A stretch of 64,000 nt of DNA. Origin: an uncultured Winogradskyella sp. (GTDB lineage Bacteria > Bacteroidota > Bacteroidia > Flavobacteriales > Flavobacteriaceae). Where the stretch lies: assembly GCF_947498005.1 (NCBI RefSeq), contig NZ_CANMIW010000002.1, positions 186,001-250,000 on the forward strand, given 5' to 3'. A program made the position numbers and the translations under genes. The notes under the pieces were generated by a model. The model had not been told where the DNA came from, ran no database searches, and saw only the letters and a list, made by a program, of their open reading frames with translations. Positions 18,049 through 27,377 of this stretch are shown in pieces (the first letter of the stretch is position 1; every line of letters begins with the position of its first letter).

Positions 18049-18399
18049 TTTTAAGGTTTTTTTAGTTTCTTTTTGTTTTGGTTAAAAGTAAACTTGGTTA
18101 GTGCGCAATATATGATTTTTTTTTTAAAATACTGACATGCAGTTTATTATGTGTTTTGTTTGTTTGCCTTTTTTATATAATATAGCTATGAGATAAATTA
18201 TGAATTAAAATTCTTAAGATTAATTCATCCAGAATAAAAAGATGTTAAAGAAGTGATCTATAACAATTGGTTTACGTAAGAGGGATACACATATCTTTAA
18301 GTACATCTCACGTAATTTTACATTATGATTTTAGTTTTTTAAGAGCATTACAGTAATAAACTAATAAGTAATAATTGTTTGACGTAATATCAGTAAAAA
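18049..18399. other. Gene-free stretch between the lipoprotein gene and the accD terminator
   Basis: This AT-rich stretch presumably holds the promoter of the lipoprotein gene at its left end. An imperfect inverted repeat with TTACGT arms (about 18272-18320) is the only structure I notice. I see no reading frame with coding character. Confidence 0.5.
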
Positions 18400-18424
18400 A
18401 AAGGAGATGTTTTCCATCTCCTTT
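18400..18424 (-). terminator. Rho-independent terminator of accD
   Basis: A perfect 10-bp stem (AAAGGAGATG / CATCTCCTTT) with a 5-base loop is followed by eight T on the minus strand. Confidence 0.9.
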
Positions 18425-18454
18425 ATATAGTTGTGTACGAATAAAATTTAAAAT

Positions 18455-19312
18455 TTATGCTCTTACAGGTTGATTTGTAATTAGGTCAATGTATAAATTT
18501 ATTTTGTTTTTTAAATCTTTTCGATGCGTAATGAAATCTAAAAATCCATGTTCTAATAAGAATTCTGAAGTTTGAAACCCTTCTGGCAATTCTTTACCTG
18601 TTGTATCTCGTACAATTCTAGGGCCAGCAAAACCAATTAATGCTCCCGGTTCAGCAATATTAATATCACCCAACATCGCAAATGATGCTGTTGTACCTCC
18701 AGTTGTTGGATCAGTACATAACGATATATATGGAATACCTGCATCTGCCAATTGAGCTAATTTAACAGAAGTTTTTGCTAATTGCATTAACGATAATGCG
18801 GCTTCCATCATGCGTGCACCACCAGACTTACTGATAATCATAAAAGGCGTCTTCTTCTTGTAGGCGTATTCTGCTGCTCTGGCTATTTTTTCGCCAACAA
18901 CACTACCCATAGAACCACCAATAAAACTAAAGTCCATACAAGCTATAACCAAATCCTTGCCGTTAGATTTACCAACAGCTGTGCGTACAGCATCCTTTAG
19001 GTTTGTTTTAGCTTGTGCTGCTTTTAACCTATCAGGATATTTTTTTGTGTCAACAAACTTCAGTGGATCTTTAGAAGTTAAATCTGGGTCTAACTCTTTA
19101 TATTTATTATCATCAAATAAAATTTGAAAGTACTCGTTGCTACCAATTCTTACGTGATACCCATCTTCTGGACTTACATAAAAATTTTGTTCAAGTTCTT
19201 TAGTATCAATTATTTTTCCGGTTGGAGATTTATACCAAAGACCTTTAGGAGTATCTTTTTTTTCTTCTGTTGAGGTATGAATACCTTTTTCTTTTCTTTT
19301 AAACCAAGCCAT
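18455..19312 (-). CDS. accD: Acetyl-CoA carboxylase carboxyltransferase subunit beta
   Basis: AccD forms, with AccA, the carboxyltransferase that makes malonyl-CoA for fatty-acid synthesis. The 285-residue length and the crotonase-like core are typical: [72 protein letters not shown] and [11 protein letters not shown]. The N-terminal segment that normally forms a four-cysteine zinc ribbon is present by alignment ([19 protein letters not shown], then [15 protein letters not shown]), but all four cysteines are replaced. I believe close relatives share this, so it is probably a lineage feature rather than damage. It is a single-gene unit with its own promoter box and terminator. Confidence 0.94.
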   Translation of the reverse strand: MAWFKRKEKGIHTSTEEKKDTPKGLWYKSPTGKIIDTKELEQNFYVSPEDGYHVRIGSNEYFQILFDDNKYKELDPDLTSKDPLKFVDTKKYPDRLKAAQAKTNLKDAVRTAVGKSNGKDLVIACMDFSFIGGSMGSVVGEKIARAAEYAYKKKTPFMIISKSGGARMMEAALSLMQLAKTSVKLAQLADAGIPYISLCTDPTTGGTTASFAMLGDINIAEPGALIGFAGPRIVRDTTGKELPEGFQTSEFLLEHGFLDFITHRKDLKNKINLYIDLITNQPVRA

Positions 19313-19428
19313 ATTTAGGTTACGATTTTAATCCCTCGTTTATCCGTGAGATAGGTTTATGATTATTGGTTGAAAAAACGAATAATCTAGTTTGTTTAGT
19401 TAGTTATTGTTTGTAATAATAAAGCGTA

Positions 19429-19436
19429 CAAAATTA
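19429..19436 (-). promoter_or_regulatory. -7 promoter element (TAATTTTG) for accD
   Basis: An exact TAnnTTTG match on the minus strand, giving an accD leader of about 110 bases. Confidence 0.4.
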
Positions 19437-19502
19437 CTATTTTATTAAATATAACTCAAAAAATGCACAAAGTATCTCGAATTTTGAATTTTATATGCAA
19501 AC

Positions 19503-19544
19503 AAAAACCCATTAAAACTCTGATAATAAGTCTTAACGGGTTTT
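19503..19544 (-). terminator. Rho-independent terminator of fbaA
   Basis: Arms AAAACCCGTTAA and TTAATGGGTTTT (minus strand, one mismatch) pair around an 18-base loop, with a T-run after. It lies 20 bases past the fbaA stop. Confidence 0.65.
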
Positions 19545-19563
19545 AAATATTTTAAGATGCTCT

Positions 19564-20631
19564 CTATAAAGTATCTACGTTATTTAAATCTTCGAATGCT
19601 TTTTTAAGTCTTTCAACAAAAGCATCTTCACCTTTACGTAACCAAACACGAGGATCGTAATATTTTTTGTTAGGCACATCATCGCCATCTGGATTACCTA
19701 TTTGAGTTTGTAAGTAGTCTTTTTTATCTTGTACATAATCTCTAACACCGCTCAAAAAGGCATATTGCATATCTGTATCAATGTTCATCTTAATAACACC
19801 ATAGCTAATTCCTTCTCTAATTTCTTCAACAGTAGATCCTGATCCACCATGAAAAACAAAATCAATATGATTGTGCTCAACACCATATTTTTCAGTAATG
19901 AAATCTTGAGAATTCTTTAAAATTTTTGGAGTTAATTTTACATTTCCAGGTCTGTATACACCATGCACGTTACCAAATGCCGCAGCAATTGTAAATTGGT
20001 CACTTACTTTACTTAATTCTTCGTAGGCATAAGCTACTTCTTCTGGTTGTGTATATAATTTTGAAGCATCAACATCGCTGTTATCAACTCCGTCTTCTTC
20101 ACCACCTGTGATACCTAATTCAATCTCTAAAGTCATGCCCATTTTGCTCATACGCTCAAGGTATTTTTTACAGATTTCGATATTTTCTTCAATTGGCTCT
20201 TCAGATAAATCAATCATATGAGAACTATAAAGCGGTTTCCCTGTTTCTTTAAAATGCTGTTCACTAGCATCTAATAAACCATCAATCCATGGTAATAATT
20301 TTTTAGCACAGTGATCTGTATGTAAAATTACAGGTACACCATAGGCTTCTGCCATTTGGTGAACATGTTTTGCTCCTGCAATTGCACCATTTATAGCTCC
20401 AATTTGTCCTTCGTTTCCTAAACCTTTTCCAGCGTTAAACTGCGCTCCACCATTCGAAAATTGAATGATAACAGGTGCGTTTAAAGATTTTGCTGTTTCT
20501 AAAACACCATTTATAGTATTAGATCCTATAACGTTTACTGCAGGTAAGGCAAAACCTTTCATTTTTGCATAGTTAAAAATATTCTGAACTTCTTTACCTG
20601 TAGCAACGCCAGGTTTAATATTATGACTCAT
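19564..20631 (-). CDS. fbaA: Class II fructose-bisphosphate aldolase
   Basis: This zinc-dependent aldolase cleaves fructose 1,6-bisphosphate in glycolysis and runs in reverse in gluconeogenesis. The 355 residues match the long (type A) class II enzymes. Visible are ALPAVNVIGSNTINGVLETA, the first zinc His with the catalytic Asp in VILHTDHCAKKLLPW near residues 105-119, LEIELGITGGEEDGVDN, FGNVHGVYRPGNVKL, and the phosphate-binding VFHGGSGSTVEEI and MNIDTDMQYAF near the C-terminus. It is a single-gene unit with a promoter box upstream and a terminator downstream. Confidence 0.97.
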   Translation of the reverse strand: MSHNIKPGVATGKEVQNIFNYAKMKGFALPAVNVIGSNTINGVLETAKSLNAPVIIQFSNGGAQFNAGKGLGNEGQIGAINGAIAGAKHVHQMAEAYGVPVILHTDHCAKKLLPWIDGLLDASEQHFKETGKPLYSSHMIDLSEEPIEENIEICKKYLERMSKMGMTLEIELGITGGEEDGVDNSDVDASKLYTQPEEVAYAYEELSKVSDQFTIAAAFGNVHGVYRPGNVKLTPKILKNSQDFITEKYGVEHNHIDFVFHGGSGSTVEEIREGISYGVIKMNIDTDMQYAFLSGVRDYVQDKKDYLQTQIGNPDGDDVPNKKYYDPRVWLRKGEDAFVERLKKAFEDLNNVDTL

Positions 20632-20657
20632 AATTATTGAATTGAAAATTTAGTACT

Positions 20658-20665
20658 CAAAAATA
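20658..20665 (-). promoter_or_regulatory. -7 promoter element (TATTTTTG) for fbaA
   Basis: An exact TAnnTTTG match on the minus strand, 26 bases before the fbaA ATG. Confidence 0.5.
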
Positions 20666-20837
20666 CGCAATTTTTAAGAGTTTTAATAGATTGAAGTAGT
20701 ATAAAATACCGAAAACGATGTAGTTTGAATCTCATATTATTTAGATAAAACAGATTTTAATTTCTTCAAATTCTTGTATTTAAAGAAATGCAAAATAAGA
20801 TGGTTTTGTGCAGAGGAGCTTAAAATTAATATGAATC

Positions 20838-23423
20838 TTAAAACGGGTAGTTGATACCAATATTATAAACGGCATTGGTAAAATTGTAATTTCTAAACCA
20901 ACGATTACTACTTTCCTGAGAAGGATCATAGGTTTTAAATCCGGTATCAAAACGTAAAACAAAGAAATCAAAATCATATCTAATACCAAAACCAGAACCG
21001 ACAGCGATATCTTTAAGAGATGAGAAGTCTGTGAAAGCTGCTCCTTCATCTGTTACATTATCTAAAACATTCCAAATATTACCAGCATCAACAAAAATGG
21101 CACCATGCCACTGACCAAATATATTGAAACGTTGTTCTGCGCTTAAATGCAATTTAAAATTCGCCTCATTAAATTCATTAGTAGAATTAGAGCTGCCTGG
21201 TCCTAAATTATAAGCAGACCAAGCTCTGTTGTCGTTTGGTCCACCAGCAAAGAAACTTTCTGCAAAAGGAACACTGTTAGAATTGCCGTAAGGTATAGCT
21301 ATGCCTGCATAAGATCTAAATGCCAAAACGTTCTGTCTTCCTAAATCTATATATTTTATATAATCTATTTCCGTTTTGATATATTGAGAAAAGGCCACAT
21401 CAAATATTTCATAATTACCAGCTTCGTTTTTAGAAACGCTTGATAAGTCTGAAATAGCAGATAATAAAACACCAGCTGATTCTACTCGCCATTTAAAAAT
21501 GGAAAAATCATTATCAAAAATGTTTTTTCGGTTGTCTTTTTTATAATCAAAACTGCTAGAAAAAATAAGGTTGTCTTCCGTAAGTCGTTCTTTACGTTCT
21601 TCTATATTTTGTACAGTTGAGTAATCATCATCGCTAGAGGTTAGACTTGTATTGTTATTTATAACATCGTCAATAAATGCATCTGCAGGCGAGTAAGGCG
21701 CAGATAACGTGTCATCATATAGTTCTTCGCCATCTGCTATGTAGCCGATATCTTCAGCAATAGAGTTTAAGCTAGAATAAGAATTGGTGTAAACACCAAA
21801 ATAATTACTAGTATTAAGATTTTTTACAAAGTTTACGTTAAATAAATCGAGATTATTAGTTACCGTTTTAGATGGAAACCAGTTGTAACTAAATATACCA
21901 GAAAGCGATTGTTTATCTAACCCAATATTTTGCTGACTCGTAGCAGACAAATTAATACTTGTACTAGGCGACATGTATTTTGGTATAATTTTATTGGTAT
22001 TAAAAGGACTAAAAATTCTAGGAATCGTTAATCTTATATTTCCACCAAACTCATTAATATCAAAAAAAGCGGCTTCAGGATCATTTCTGCTTTTAGAAGC
22101 ACCAATGGCTGCAATACCTGAGATATCTAAAGTTTCAGCACCTCTAAATACATTTCTAATCTTTAGACCTGTACCAAAAGAAAAACCTATGGTTTGGATA
22201 TTACTCGTATTAATTTCTGGATCAAAACTTAAACTGTATTTCTTTTTAGGCTCTAGTCTAATGTTGGCGGTGAGTGTGGAGTCCTCTTCGTTTTCAATAT
22301 ATTCAATATCTGGATACCTAAACATTTGTAGATCATTGAGATATCGTTGGGTTCTGCTTCTGGCTAAATCGCTGTAAATATCGCCTTTATTAATAAAAAT
22401 AGCATCAGTTAAGGCTTTCGCTCTAAATCTAAGTTTTTCTTTACTGTATAAGTTATAGTTTTTGTAGTTTACGGTATCTGTAATAGCTTTAAACCTATTA
22501 TTAAAATTACTATCGGTAAAGACATTTACTTCTCTTATTTTATAAACTTTAAACGGCGTAACGGTTATAGAATCACTGCCTCTAATTATTCTGTTAGCAA
22601 TTCTTAGCTCAGTCTGTACTTTGTGATTGGTTTTAATAGTGTCTATTTCAAATCTAATATAGTCTTGGCCAAAGTAATAAAAACCAGAATTTCTTAATAA
22701 CGTATTTATTCGTTCGCGTTCGTTTTCAAAATTTTGAGAATCATATTGTTCGCCTTTTTTTAATAAGGTGTTTTTGGCAATTTGAGGGTAAATGCTATCA
22801 ATAGCAGGACTACTAATTATAGGGTTTAAAGAGTCTAAAATGTAGGGTTTATGTTTTACTACATTGTATGTTACTTTGGCTAATTTGTTACTGTCTTTTG
22901 CCGCTTCAAAAGTTACTTCGTTATTAAACCAGCCTTTACTATAGTAATATTTTCTTAGGTTGTTCGCTGTCTTTATGGTTTTGTCTTCATCATATATTAC
23001 AGGCGCTTCACCAGTTCTTTTAAGCCAAGAATTAAAGTTTTTTCTGAAGTCTATAAACTTATCAAACTGCTTTTTAGAAAGTAAAGAAATATTGCGTTTA
23101 ACTTTTAGCGAGTCACTTAAAATATTAGCTTCTAAAATAGAATCTATATTTGGTCTAGCCAGATTGTATATATGCAGTTTTAAGGGGAAACCAAAGAATT
23201 TACGCATTCCAGAATTTGTTTTCTGAATCACGATATTATTAATACGCTCTGTCATTACAGTATTACCATCTTCTACAATGGTATTGTCTGTAATAAGATG
23301 ATCACCTTCTTTAACACGTTTTACCACATTACAAGAAAAAAGAAGTGACAAGCAAAAAACAACCAGTAAATACTGCGCTGTTGATTTATTAATAATTTTT
23401 AATATTGAAATTCTTTGTTGCAA
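20838..23423 (-). CDS. tamL: TamL-type Omp85 outer-membrane assembly lipoprotein
   Basis: This 861-residue protein combines a lipoprotein signal (lipobox LLFSC, Cys31) with an Omp85 architecture. POTRA-like repeats fill about residues 40-400 (for example VKVFTDSNFNNRF-type strands preceding KEKLRFRAKALTDAIF). The C-terminal half is a 16-strand barrel with the Omp85 signature FFAGGPNDNRAW near residue 750 and an aromatic C-terminus (NIGINYPF). Bacteroidota TamL differs from proteobacterial TamA by its lipid anchor and probably helps insert outer-membrane proteins. Unlike in many relatives, no tamB gene is adjacent. The divergent neighbour is an RNA methyltransferase. Confidence 0.88.
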   Translation of the reverse strand: MQQRISILKIINKSTAQYLLVVFCLSLLFSCNVVKRVKEGDHLITDNTIVEDGNTVMTERINNIVIQKTNSGMRKFFGFPLKLHIYNLARPNIDSILEANILSDSLKVKRNISLLSKKQFDKFIDFRKNFNSWLKRTGEAPVIYDEDKTIKTANNLRKYYYSKGWFNNEVTFEAAKDSNKLAKVTYNVVKHKPYILDSLNPIISSPAIDSIYPQIAKNTLLKKGEQYDSQNFENERERINTLLRNSGFYYFGQDYIRFEIDTIKTNHKVQTELRIANRIIRGSDSITVTPFKVYKIREVNVFTDSNFNNRFKAITDTVNYKNYNLYSKEKLRFRAKALTDAIFINKGDIYSDLARSRTQRYLNDLQMFRYPDIEYIENEEDSTLTANIRLEPKKKYSLSFDPEINTSNIQTIGFSFGTGLKIRNVFRGAETLDISGIAAIGASKSRNDPEAAFFDINEFGGNIRLTIPRIFSPFNTNKIIPKYMSPSTSINLSATSQQNIGLDKQSLSGIFSYNWFPSKTVTNNLDLFNVNFVKNLNTSNYFGVYTNSYSSLNSIAEDIGYIADGEELYDDTLSAPYSPADAFIDDVINNNTSLTSSDDDYSTVQNIEERKERLTEDNLIFSSSFDYKKDNRKNIFDNDFSIFKWRVESAGVLLSAISDLSSVSKNEAGNYEIFDVAFSQYIKTEIDYIKYIDLGRQNVLAFRSYAGIAIPYGNSNSVPFAESFFAGGPNDNRAWSAYNLGPGSSNSTNEFNEANFKLHLSAEQRFNIFGQWHGAIFVDAGNIWNVLDNVTDEGAAFTDFSSLKDIAVGSGFGIRYDFDFFVLRFDTGFKTYDPSQESSNRWFRNYNFTNAVYNIGINYPF

Positions 23424-23462
23424 GCTCTAATTCTAAGGATTTTTATAATGGTACTAACAAAA

Positions 23463-23470
23463 CAAAAATA
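23463..23470 (-). promoter_or_regulatory. -7 promoter element (TATTTTTG) for tamL
   Basis: An exact TAnnTTTG match on the minus strand, 39 bases before the tamL ATG. The region is AT-rich, so a chance match is possible. Confidence 0.35.
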
Positions 23471-23585
23471 ATACCATTTACTGTGTAGAAATAGTTTATC
23501 ACTTTTAATTTGAACAAAATAATACCAAAAAATAGTTTTACTTTGTAAACAAGACGTTCCGTTAAACAAATGTAAAGACATTTTA

Positions 23586-24326
23586 ATGTTATCAAAGAAT
23601 CAAATAAAGTTAATTAAAAGTTTAAGCTTAAAAAAAAACAGACAGCAGAATGGTTTGTTTATAGTTGAAGGAATTAAAGGGATTTCAGAGTTTTTAAATT
23701 CAGATTTTAAACTGAAAAGCCTCTATACGACTAAATCTATTTTTGAAGCACCACAACCTTTAGTTATTGAGATTACTGAAGCTGAATTAAAAAAAATATC
23801 AGTATTAAAAAATCCTAATACAGCTTTAGCAATTTTTGAAATTCCAAAACAAAATCAGTCTACGGCAGGTGGTTTAGTTATAGCATTAGATGATGTGCGA
23901 GATCCTGGTAATTTAGGTACCATAATTAGACTTTGCGATTGGTATGGCATAACAGATTTGGTCTGTAGTTTTAATACTGTAGATTGTTTTAATAATAAAG
24001 TAGTGCAGGCCACAATGGGTTCTCTAACTCGTGTCAATGTTCAGTACGTAGATTTAGAAAACTATATTGAATCGTCTAACTTGCCTGTTTATGGGACTTT
24101 GCTTGAAGGCGACAATATATATACGTCCATTTTAGAACAACAAGGCATAATCGTTTTAGGTAATGAAGCTAATGGTATTTCAGAAGCTGTAAAAGCAACA
24201 ATAGAAAGAAAATTAACTATTCCTCAATTTGGAAAAAATAAAGCTACGGAAAGTCTTAATGTAGCTAATGCAACTGCGATTGTTCTTAGCGAATTTAAAC
24301 GTAGAACTATTGAAAAGTTAAATTAA
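23586..24326 (+). CDS. SpoU/TrmH-family RNA 2'-O-methyltransferase
   Basis: This 246-residue SPOUT enzyme uses S-adenosylmethionine to 2'-O-methylate tRNA or rRNA. An N-terminal substrate-binding domain (QIKLIKSLSLKKNRQQNGLF, similar to TsnR and RlmB) precedes the knotted catalytic domain. Motif 1 is ALDDVRDPGNLGTIIRLCDW, motif 2 IIVLGNEANGIS and motif 3 LTIPQFGKNKATESLNVANA. The RNA target is not predictable from sequence. Its last 20 bases overlap the end of porT on the other strand. It diverges from tamL, with 162 bases between the two starts. Confidence 0.9.
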   Translation: MLSKNQIKLIKSLSLKKNRQQNGLFIVEGIKGISEFLNSDFKLKSLYTTKSIFEAPQPLVIEITEAELKKISVLKNPNTALAIFEIPKQNQSTAGGLVIALDDVRDPGNLGTIIRLCDWYGITDLVCSFNTVDCFNNKVVQATMGSLTRVNVQYVDLENYIESSNLPVYGTLLEGDNIYTSILEQQGIIVLGNEANGISEAVKATIERKLTIPQFGKNKATESLNVANATAIVLSEFKRRTIEKLN

Positions 24327-25023
24327 TAAAAAGTCCTCTAGTTTGCATTTTTGAAATATTACCTGTCCAAGGACTATTTGGGTCTGCATCTCTAATGTTT
24401 TCATCATTAATTGCAAAAATACCACGAATGGAAGGTGTGAATTTAAAATAAAGCAAATATAAATCTATACCAAAACCAATTTCATAAAAATAAGAGTTTT
24501 TAGTCATTCTAAATTCACCAGAGCTATTATCATTAGGATTATCTTGATTACTCGATAAATTTAACGCCGTAGAAATACCACCAATAACAAAAGGTTTAAA
24601 GTTATTAATACGCTTTGTGGAAACCTTTAGCAATAATGGAATATGAACATAAGTAGATTTTACTTCTCGGAACAAATCAGAATCATTAAATTCTACACCA
24701 TTAAAGTAACTTTCGTCGTATTGAAGTGTTCTCGTCGTGAAAAATACGCCTGGCTCTAATCTTAAATTCAAATAATCATTAATTCGCATATCTCCAATAA
24801 GTCCTAAATGAAAACCTCCAGCGGTTTCAACTTGTATGTCTTCTAAGTTTTGGTTGTAATCAAAATTAAAGTCATATTGATTGAAGCCAATGAAATAACC
24901 CCAAGTTAAAAACTTTTTATCAATATTATCTACACTGTTAGTAACACGCTCTTTTGTGAACATTTGTGCGGACAAATCCTGAAAGACGAATAAAATTATT
25001 AAGATGAGTACTATGCGTTTCAT
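24307..25023 (-). CDS. porT: Type IX secretion/gliding protein PorT (SprT)
   Basis: This 238-residue outer-membrane protein is needed for T9SS function in Porphyromonas (PorT) and Flavobacterium (SprT). I start it at the ATG at 25023 (MKRIVLILIILFVFQDLSAQ), which gives a clean signal peptide ending near residue 20. The mature protein is a small beta-barrel with LTWGYFIGFNQYDFNFDYNQ, FHLGLIGDMRINDYLNLRLEPG and SYFYEIGFGIDLYLLYFKF. Its coupling to menG just upstream is the gene order I know from Flavobacterium. Together with the three T9SS cargo proteins in this window it indicates an active T9SS. The stop overlaps the convergent methyltransferase gene. Confidence 0.92.
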   Translation of the reverse strand: MKRIVLILIILFVFQDLSAQMFTKERVTNSVDNIDKKFLTWGYFIGFNQYDFNFDYNQNLEDIQVETAGGFHLGLIGDMRINDYLNLRLEPGVFFTTRTLQYDESYFNGVEFNDSDLFREVKSTYVHIPLLLKVSTKRINNFKPFVIGGISTALNLSSNQDNPNDNSSGEFRMTKNSYFYEIGFGIDLYLLYFKFTPSIRGIFAINDENIRDADPNSPWTGNISKMQTRGLFINLTFQ

Positions 25024-25024
25024 A

Positions 25025-25756
25025 TTATGCTTTAGATGCTGAATAAATGGTAGCAACTCCCATAGTTTGGGGTTGATGTTTCACATTAGTAAACCCAATT
25101 TTAGTCAAAATATTGTTTAAAGCTTTACCGTATGGAAAAACAGAAGCAGATTCGCTTAAATATTTATAAGCAACTCGGTCTTTAGAAAACAGCTTTCCTA
25201 TGGTTGGCAAAATAAGTTTAGAGTAGGCTTTATAACCAAATTTATAGATTGGGTTAGTGGGTACAGAAGTTTCAAGAATAACAAAAATACCTTCAGGTTT
25301 TAATACTCGTAATATTTCTGCAAGGCCTTTTTCTAAATTTTCAAAATTTCTAACACCAAAAGATACGGTTATGGCATCAAATGTATTGTCTTCAAAAGGT
25401 AAATCTTCAGAATCACCAATAACCATAGAAATAGTATTGTCTAGGTTTTTATCCTTAATTTTCTGCCGTCCAACTTCTAGCATGCCATCGCTGATATCTA
25501 AACCAACAATTTCTTTTGCATTTGTAATGGCAAGGTTAATTGCTAAATCCCCTGTTCCGGTAGCAATATCCAAAATATTTTCAGGGTTGTTTTTAGCAAC
25601 GAGGTCTACAACCTTTTTTCTCCATTTGACATCTATACCAAATGAAATTACTCGGTTTAAACCATCATATTCTTTAGAGATAGTATCGAACATTTTAGTA
25701 ACCTGAATCTTTTTAGATTGGTCACTGTCCTTGTATGGATTAATCTTTTCGGCCAT
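25025..25756 (-). CDS. menG: Demethylmenaquinone methyltransferase (MenG/UbiE)
   Basis: The enzyme methylates demethylmenaquinone to menaquinone, the respiratory quinone of Flavobacteriaceae. Starting at the ATG at 25756 ([20 protein letters not shown]) gives 243 residues, the family norm; the frame is open to 25963, but the extension crosses the promoter box. Motifs are [20 protein letters not shown], the SAM site [15 protein letters not shown] near residue 60, [26 protein letters not shown] and the C-terminal [14 protein letters not shown]. One base separates its stop from the porT start, so the two are co-transcribed. The Nqr complex encoded at 48-55 kb would reduce the quinone made here. 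Confidence 0.95.
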   Translation of the reverse strand: MAEKINPYKDSDQSKKIQVTKMFDTISKEYDGLNRVISFGIDVKWRKKVVDLVAKNNPENILDIATGTGDLAINLAITNAKEIVGLDISDGMLEVGRQKIKDKNLDNTISMVIGDSEDLPFEDNTFDAITVSFGVRNFENLEKGLAEILRVLKPEGIFVILETSVPTNPIYKFGYKAYSKLILPTIGKLFSKDRVAYKYLSESASVFPYGKALNNILTKIGFTNVKHQPQTMGVATIYSASKA

Positions 25757-25768
25757 AAAAATTTTTGG

Positions 25769-25776
25769 CAAAAATA
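25769..25776 (-). promoter_or_regulatory. -7 promoter element (TATTTTTG) for menG-porT
   Basis: An exact TAnnTTTG match on the minus strand, 12 bases before the menG ATG. It implies a very short leader and excludes the longer upstream frame. Confidence 0.5.
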
Positions 25777-25985
25777 CGTGATTTTTTTCACTTGAATGTT
25801 TTATAAAGAAATGAAAAAAAATACTTTGACGAACAAATAGGCATACGTTATAAACTTCTCTTCTCCGTTCAGAAACAGGAATTTTTAACTTTTCAGAATT
25901 AAAAATAACAATAAGTAAGTTCTTTAAGTTGTCTGTGGTCACAACAATAAATACTAACGGCACGCATTAACTTATAACTTATAAG

Positions 25986-25993
25986 TATATTTG
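25986..25993 (+). promoter_or_regulatory. -7 promoter element (TATATTTG) for trkA-trkH
   Basis: An exact TAnnTTTG match 23 bases before the trkA ATG. It directly follows a palindrome, ACTTATAAGT (25977-25986), which overlaps the box by one base and could be an operator. Confidence 0.5.
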
Positions 25994-26016
25994 CATGTTT
26001 ATTTCAACAAGTTACA

Positions 26017-27366
26017 ATGAAAATAATTATCGCAGGTGCAGGTGAAGTAGGATTTCATTTGGCGAAACTTCTTTCTTACGAGTCTCAAGAAATCACTTTA
26101 ATTGATACTAAAAAGGATAGTTTAGGATATGCAGGGAATCATTTGGATATTAGAACTATAAAAGGTGATGCAACCTCAATAGAGGTATTAAGAGATGCGC
26201 GTATTGAAACTTCTGCTTTATTTATTGCAGTAACATCATCTGAGACTACAAATATAACGGCTTGTGTATTAGCGAAGCAATTAGGTGCTAAAAGAACTAT
26301 TGCACGTATATCTAATACAGAATTTATAGAGCATAAGGAAACTGTAGGGTTCTCAAATATAGGAATTGATGAATTAATTTCTCCAGAATCTTTAGCTGCT
26401 TCAGAAATTGAGTTATTGTTAAATCAATATGGATTTAATGATACTTATGAGTTTGAGGATGGCGCTTTAACTATGTTAGGTTTACGTATATCTAGAACGG
26501 CAACTTTTGTTGATAAAACGGTAAAACAAGCAGCGGAATTATATTCTGAACTTCACTTTATCCCAATTGCAATTCAGCGCTTGGGAACTCAATATACCAT
26601 AATCCCAAGAGGCGATACCATATTTAAGGAAGGTGATAAAGTAGTTTTTATGACTAGCAAAGGTGGTGATGAAGAATTATTTGAGTTATCTGGTAAAGTA
26701 AAAGTTGAGATAAAGGATATTATGATTCTTGGCGGAAGTCAAATTGGGTATAAAACCGCTAAAGATCTTTGTGCGAGTAAATTTAATGTTAAAGTAGTTG
26801 AGAGTAAAAGAGGTGTTGCAGAAGAATTAGCTGAAGATTTACCAAATGCATTAGTTATTTGTGGTGATGGAAGAAACGTTGAGATATTAGATGAAGAAAA
26901 TATTTCTGATATGGATGCTTTTATTGCCGTAACGGGTAATTCTGAAACTAACATTATGTCTTGTCTACTTGCCAAATCAAAAGGTGTAAAAAAGACCATT
27001 GCTTTAGTTGAAAATATGGATTACTATCAGTTATCTCAATCCATAGGAATTGATACATTGATTAATAAAAAGTTACTGGCTGCAAATAATATATTTAGAT
27101 ATATAAGAAAAGGTGAGGTTGTAGCAATGACTAAACTTACCAATATGAATGCCGAACTTTTGGAATTTGTTGTAAAACCAGATTGTAAAATCACTAATAA
27201 GCAGATTAAGGATTTAAAATTTCCTAGGTCAGCAATTTTTGGAGGTGTTATTAGAGATGGAAAAGGTTTAATTCCTTTAGGAAGTTTTAGAATTGAAGCT
27301 GGTGATAGAGTTGTCGTATGTTGTTTACCACGCTCAATTTCTGAAGTTGAAACTTTTTTCACATAA
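26017..27366 (+). CDS. trkA: Trk potassium uptake regulatory subunit TrkA
   Basis: This cytoplasmic NAD(H)-binding gating ring subunit of the Trk potassium transporter has 449 residues arranged as two RCK units. The first Rossmann domain starts at residue 1 (MKIIIAGAGEVGFHLAKLLS) and the second near residue 232 (DIMILGGSQIGYKTAKDL); each is followed by a TrkA-C domain. LIDTKKDSL and VVESKRGVAEEL mark the acidic ends of the nucleotide-binding strands. Ten bases separate its stop from trkH, so both subunits come from one transcript. The family assignment is secure; which nucleotide gates the channel is not visible. Confidence 0.95.
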   Translation: MKIIIAGAGEVGFHLAKLLSYESQEITLIDTKKDSLGYAGNHLDIRTIKGDATSIEVLRDARIETSALFIAVTSSETTNITACVLAKQLGAKRTIARISNTEFIEHKETVGFSNIGIDELISPESLAASEIELLLNQYGFNDTYEFEDGALTMLGLRISRTATFVDKTVKQAAELYSELHFIPIAIQRLGTQYTIIPRGDTIFKEGDKVVFMTSKGGDEELFELSGKVKVEIKDIMILGGSQIGYKTAKDLCASKFNVKVVESKRGVAEELAEDLPNALVICGDGRNVEILDEENISDMDAFIAVTGNSETNIMSCLLAKSKGVKKTIALVENMDYYQLSQSIGIDTLINKKLLAANNIFRYIRKGEVVAMTKLTNMNAELLEFVVKPDCKITNKQIKDLKFPRSAIFGGVIRDGKGLIPLGSFRIEAGDRVVVCCLPRSISEVETFFT

Positions 27367-27377
27367 TTGATTATAGA

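Noticed and set aside
20780..21049. 89-codon frame overlapping the tamL 3' end in another frame
   Set aside because: tamL is intact to an aromatic C-terminus; the overlapping frame is a shadow with no family features.
25757..25963. 69-codon upstream extension of menG
   Set aside because: It crosses the promoter box at 25769-25776, lacks MenG homology, and the normal start [10 protein letters not shown] matches the family length.
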